Assembly (NCBI RefSeq): GCF_023973825.1
Contig: NC_090123.1
Location: forward strand, 1,719,501 to 1,783,500
Direction of reading: 5' to 3'
Origin: Plasmodium brasilianum
Taxonomy: Eukaryota > Apicomplexa > Aconoidasida > Haemosporida > Plasmodiidae
DNA length: 64,000 nucleotides
In this document: positions 59,378-64,000 of the stretch, in pieces
Numbering within the stretch: the stretch's first letter is position 1
How the letters are laid out: each line of letters begins with the position of its first letter
Position numbers and translations under genes: made by a program
The notes under the pieces: model-generated
Database searches by the model: none
What the model was told of the DNA's origin: nothing
What the model saw: the letters and a program-made list of their open reading frames with translations, nothing else

Positions 59378-61512
59378 TAAATCATTGCAGATAATTTTTT
59401 ACAATATTTATGCTGCATAAATGTTTTTTTAAACATTTTTCCTATTTGATTTTTTCTTTTTTCGCTTTTTCTTAACTAGCTTTAGATTTATTTCCTTCAT
59501 TATTTCATCATCAACTCTGTAAAAATTAATAAATAAAGAAAAATGAAAATTTAAAAAGATTTTTTATGTGCATAAGAAAAAATACATAACTATTAAAGCA
59601 AAATATACACCAAACAAATGGAAAAAAAAAAAAAAGGAAATTATGAAATATCTAATTAAAAGAAAAGGCCAAAAAAAGTGAGTATTATATGTATTATATA
59701 ATTATAGAATATATATGTTAACTCATGTGGTAATTTTAAAATAGAAATAGATTTATTAAAATTCATAGCATTATTTATTTTAGACAAATTGTTATTCTCC
59801 ACGAAATTGCCGATTAAATATATACTCGAAATATTCTGTAAATTGTTAAGATAATGTGTTATTTAGATTTGTATTAATTACATTTGTGTTTATTAGGTTG
59901 TATTATATTATCATTTTAAGGTTTCTCTTTGCACATGAAATTTTTTTTTTTTTTTTTCTTTACGGTTTCACTAGTAATAATCTTGCAAATTGTTTCAACA
60001 AATAAGTCATTTAAATTAAACATATTATAAGAAACATCGATATTACTTAAAGAATTATTAAGTAAAAAGCTTTCAAAAAGCTAATAGAAAAAAAAAAAAA
60101 ATATAAAAAAGTACGAACTATTAAAAAAAAATAAAATATTAGAAATGTTAATATATCGAAAAAGTCTGATTTATTCAAAGTAATTATTATTTTTATTACT
60201 TCACACATTCCGTCTTCTTTAAAATTATTTCCACATAAATTCAAATTAGATAAAGAGGAGTTCAAATATATGACTATATCTATTATATATTTTATGGAAT
60301 CGTTATTTAAGTTGCAATACTAAGAATAAGAAGAAATTTAAATGATGGAATATTTGCTCATCATTAAATTTTTTTGATTATACATTATTATGTATGTATT
60401 TATGTATGTATGCATGTATGTATATGTATATTTAAATTTTAATATTACTTGAAAACTTAAGGTTTTTAAATTGTTATAGTTACACAGTGAAAGGGACAGA
60501 TATTTGAGGCAATCAGAATTTAAATGAATACAATCTATTGCTAAATTTTCTAGCTTTAATAAATGTTAAGAAAAAGTTAAATTCTTTCAAACTTTTGATT
60601 ATACGTTAAACATTTGTATAATAATATAATTTGTATCAAGTAGAATATTCAAAATTACTGTTAATATGTATTGTTTATATATATATACACATATCTATCC
60701 AACTATCTATCTATATCTATATACGTGTACTAATTGGAGTTTACCTTAGCGTAACTATTATCATATAAGGATTTAGAAAGGAGTATTATTGCACTTATAT
60801 CTATATTACTATTAAATATGCTCAACGATTTTATATTGCACTTATTTCTGTTGTTAATTTCATTATTTTTTTCATCTTTTTCATCTTTTTCTTCTTTTTC
60901 TTTTTCCTTTTCTTTTACTTTTAAATTAACTTTATCCTTATTTTCTACATTTACATTCTTTTTTCTTACATTTTTAATATTTTTTTTTAAAAGTTCACTG
61001 ATTTGTATATTGTCCATGTAAAAACATATAGCTCTTATAACATCATTAGCATTTTGTACATTTAGGATATTTATTTTGTTAATTCGCTATTGTTATAACA
61101 AAAAAAAAAAAGAAAAAAAAAAAAAATTTGTAGTAATGATTATTTTTAGTACTTCATTTTTTATGAAAATATATTTTAATTGAAAATATATTTACGGTAT
61201 AATTGGAATCAATCATAGATAAAATTAAAAAAGAAAAAGCATCTGAATTAACGTCCTCATAAATTGTTAAAACTGAATCACTGTCTTTATTTTCCTTTTA
61301 AAAAACAAATTAAAAAATGTTGATATTGGAAATTAATTGATAATTAACATTATACGACACTTTGGCAATTTTGAATATTTACATATTTTTGATTATTTTT
61401 GATGAATATGGCATTTTCGATAATTCGCACATACCTTTATTAAAAATTCATCTATAACATAAGAGCTTTTTTTCTTGAATTTTTTTAACAATAAATAATA
61501 ACAGTCAACCAT
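59378..61512 (-). CDS. Leucine-rich repeat protein (RNase-inhibitor type), 8 exons
   Basis: Eight exons close in phase to 370 residues: 61435-61512, 61196-61294, 60745-61086, 60449-60553, 60200-60319, 59964-60080, 59723-59835 and 59378-59516. Repeats of about 28-38 residues appear, for example SLSNLNLCGNNFKEDGMCE, NSLSNIDVSYNMFNLNDLF and ISSIYLIGNFVENNNLSKI. The LxxLxLxxN pattern followed by a helix is that of RI-type leucine-rich repeats, and several introns fall between repeats. Exon 3 carries a Lys/Glu/Asp-rich insert (KVKEKEKEKEEKDEKDEK). The C terminus is very basic. The role is unknown; such proteins are usually binding scaffolds. Confidence 0.72.
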
Positions 61513-61600
61513 GTTCTTATAGAAAAGAAAAGGCAAAAAGATACATGTGCGTTATGAGTGCTTTATAAAGAATGAATTATATTGTGCTTAATCATATGCA

Positions 61601-61860
61601 TAATCTTTTGTACGTTTGCATAATCTTTCGTATATTTGCATAATCTTTCGTACATTTGCACAGTCCTTCCTACATTTGCACAATCTTTCGTACATTTGCA
61701 CAATCCTTCGTACATTTGCACAATCCTTCGTACATTTGCATAATCTTTCGTACATTTGAATAATCTTTCGTACGTTTGCATAATCCTTCGTACGTTTGCA
61801 TAATCCTTCGTACATTTGCATAATCTTTCGTGCATTTGCATAATCTTTCGTGCATTTGCC
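61601..61860. repeat. 20-bp minisatellite, 13 copies, upstream of the LRR gene
   Basis: Thirteen copies of TAATCTTTCGTACATTTGCA fill exactly 260 bp, from about 90 bp upstream of the LRR gene start codon (minus strand). Copies differ by point changes only. Each carries a CG step, rare in this DNA. The open frames across it (Lys/Cys/Arg-rich on the minus strand) exist in all three frames and are repeat artefacts. Confidence 0.95.
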
Positions 61861-63930
61861 TAATCTTTTATTTATTTATTTATTTTTTTTTAACTTTGTA
61901 ACTCTCATTATTTTTGCTAGTTTTTTCTTTTTCCATTTTATTTAAATTATTATATAATCACTTTAAATTAGAATAAAACATATTTAAATTTAGAGCAAAA
62001 CTTTGGCCACTATCACGATTTTTACATTATATAGCGTATTCTATCAAACATTTCTTCCTGCACATGAATTTTTGTATGAATGTATAAGTATATGCATATA
62101 TGTACATATATAATAAAAAAAATTGTTTATAATGAATTTATATAATTTTTAAATTTTCACATAAAAAACATAAAAATTCATATTTATATGTTATTATATG
62201 AATAAAAAAAATATTTTGAGCATTATATGGGAAAAATTCGTTTAAGTGCAATTTTTACATATGTGCAATGTCTTAACTTTTCAAAGAATTTTAAGATAAC
62301 AAAAATATACACATCTGCTGAGTATATTATAATAAATAGTTCAATAAATATATTTTTATTTTTTGTCGATTTTCTTGAAAGAGAAAAAAAAAAAAAAAAA
62401 AAAGGAATATGTGTATAGAATATGAGAATTTTTTTAGAAGAAGCTTCTATATGTAGCTATAAACTTTTATGTTTAGCATTTATTATATATATATATATAT
62501 ATTATGTTTATGTTTCATTTTTCTATTATTCACGTAAAAAAATTGACGAGTACCAGAGATTTACAGTTCATTTGTATCAAGATTTATTGATCGTTCATTT
62601 TATATGAAAAACATTTATTCTCAATTGAATGAAAATAGTAGTAATCATTATATATATTCATTATTTTAATATATTATTGCTATTAGTAGAACTTAAAGTG
62701 CTAGATATTTAGCGAATATAGGCATACGGCACTTTTTACGTTACTTTATTTTATAGAATAAGTTAAGCTGTTCCAAATAGTTTTTTGATTTCTATATGAA
62801 ATAGAGTTTTTTTTCAAATATTTATTTTATTTTGTTGTTATTTACGTTCTTTTTACGAGTATGATGTCTTTTTTTGGATAATTATAAGGTTCCACATGAG
62901 ACATATGCTCGCATTTTTTTTTTTTCCCTTAAGAATATTTTTTTAGTCAACAATTTTTTTTATTCTTAATTTTTTGTAATTTTTGGTGAGTTATTTTTTT
63001 TAAAATAATTTTTTTTTTAATATCTTTTGGTTAGTTTTTTTTTGAATAGAATTTATTGGGTACTTTTTTTTTATTTTTAATAGTTTTTGGTGAGTACATT
63101 TTTTTTTTAAATAGTTTTTTATGAGCATTTTTTGTTTTGAATTCCACAATATGAATACAAATTAATTACTGCTTATGTCTATAGGTGTTATAAATAAAAT
63201 AAATGATTAACTGTTATGTTATATCACTTGAGATGAAAAGATGGGTACTTGAAAAATAAGAAGTAAAGTATATAGTTAATAATAAAATTTTACTACGATT
63301 TTACTACGAAAACATTTTATTGTATTTACATGTTTTTTTGCGAAGATTTTTTTTTTTTTTTCTCTGTTATAAAATAAATTTCTTTTTTAAAATGAAATAA
63401 TTTTATTAAAAATTATTAGGTTAAAATGGAATATATTTAGAGATGAAAAGATATAGACAATGAAGTTCAATTTGAAAAATAAAATGTCAATATAAAATCA
63501 TTAAGTGGAACATTTTTTTTTAATTTATATATTTTTATAAATATTCTCATATTTTATGTATAAATATTTTTAAATTTAATGTATCCACTTAATGTAAAAT
63601 GTAATTATTACATGAGAGTTAAATATTTTTTTAAAGAATTGAGATAAGCGCAGTTTCTAGCAAGTTGAATAAATAAATAAATATATGTATAGTAGATAAA
63701 ATATTCAAGAAAATTAGGAAATAGATTTGTATAAGAAATGTTATTCTATATTTTTGAATTTTTGTATTTTTATTTTTTATTTTTTATTTTCATTTGGTGT
63801 ATAATGTTGCTATAATATTTTTCCTTAATAAAATATGCGTAAGTGTGTATATTTATACATTTACTAGTAATGTTTATATATATATATATATACATATATT
63901 TATACATTTTCAAGTTAAGGGTATAATTTT
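61861..63930. other. A+T-rich region before the 5.8S-like sequence
   Basis: About 2 kb with TTTATT and poly-T runs. Short open frames at 62227-62418 and 62422-62607 have no support beyond being open. Conserved 18S rRNA sequence, expected just upstream of a 5.8S gene, is not seen. Confidence 0.5.
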
Positions 63931-64000
63931 AACGATGGATATCTTGGTTCTTACAGTGATTAAAACCGCAGCAACATGTGATAAACAAAGAAAGTTTCAA
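63931..64000 (+). rRNA. 5.8S ribosomal RNA-like sequence, divergent, cut by window end
   Basis: The last 70 bases begin with AACGATGGATATCTTGGTTC, the conserved start of eukaryotic 5.8S rRNA. They continue with ACCGCAGCAACATGTGAT, matching the conserved CCGCAGCAAAxTGCGAT core with a few changes. The final 20 bases no longer fit the expected GTGAATTGCAG. No 18S rRNA lies upstream within 2 kb. It may be a divergent stage-type unit lacking 18S, or a decaying copy. Only the first half of a ~160-base gene is visible. Confidence 0.75.

Noticed and set aside
61563..61855. Cys/Lys/Arg-rich minus-strand frames (CKCTKDYANV-like) open in all three frames
   Set aside because: They come from the 20-bp repeat: since 20 is not a multiple of 3, every frame cycles through the same three readings. 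No start, intron or flank supports a gene.
61601..61860. CRISPR-like array
   Set aside because: Repeats are head-to-tail without unique spacers, in a eukaryotic genome; it is a minisatellite.
62227..62607. Two consecutive short plus-strand frames (63 and 61 aa)
   Set aside because: They are interrupted by an A run and TA repeats, with no recognisable motif and no phase-consistent splice model.

Overview
The window is nuclear DNA of a malaria parasite (genus Plasmodium). The signs are very high A+T (above all between genes), long homopolymers and TA microsatellites, short GT-AG introns with T-rich 3' ends, and Asn/Lys-rich low-complexity inserts inside otherwise conserved proteins. Recognisable genes include a pyruvate kinase with an apicoplast-type leader, an ADP/ATP carrier, a dynamin-like protein, XPB helicase, ERH, Rab escort protein and DNA polymerase zeta. 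From memory only, a similar gene set (REV3, PK2, ADP/ATP carrier, DYN2, XPB) lies together on P. falciparum chromosome 10. Base composition would suit a P. malariae or P. ovale type genome, but I cannot fix the species.

Layout, left to right. 1-3750 (-): Asn-rich protein with a CUE/UBA-like N terminus, cut by the window edge. 3751-9029: 5.3 kb non-coding, divergent. 9030-15129 (+): catalytic subunit of DNA polymerase zeta (REV3-like), split by a one-base frameshift in a 16-A run and carrying a probable in-frame intron. 15130-15847: convergent spacer with a 41-bp minisatellite. 15848-17989 (-): pyruvate kinase 2. 19853-23987 (+): a 12-exon MCM-family protein whose Walker A and B motifs look lost while the arginine finger is kept. 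24997-25905 (-): ADP/ATP carrier. 28487-31960 (-): large helical-repeat-like protein of unknown function. 34578-36725 (+): dynamin-like GTPase. 38012-41354 (+): XPB/RAD25 helicase of TFIIH. 42512-42912 (+): small two-TM protein, possibly VMA21-like. 43423-44170 (+): ERH. 44339-50369 (-): axonemal dynein intermediate chain in 15 exons. 50908-52434 (-): 250-aa unknown membrane protein. 53426-54581 (+): 118-aa unknown two-TM protein. 55097-57859 (-): Rab escort protein. 58737-59235 (+): 58-aa basic protein, probably organellar. 59378-61512 (-): leucine-rich repeat protein in 8 exons. 63931-64000 (+): start of a divergent 5.8S rRNA with no 18S rRNA before it.

The genes are ordinary dispersed eukaryotic genes with no operon logic. 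Multi-exon models were built by hand from GT/AG sites and accepted when all phases closed from ATG to stop. Polymerase zeta, the MCM-like protein and XPB all belong to DNA replication or repair, but their closeness need not mean a shared role. The points most worth following are the apparent MCM pseudo-ATPase, the broken polymerase zeta frame, the isolated 5.8S-like sequence, and several exact-period minisatellites next to gene starts or ends.
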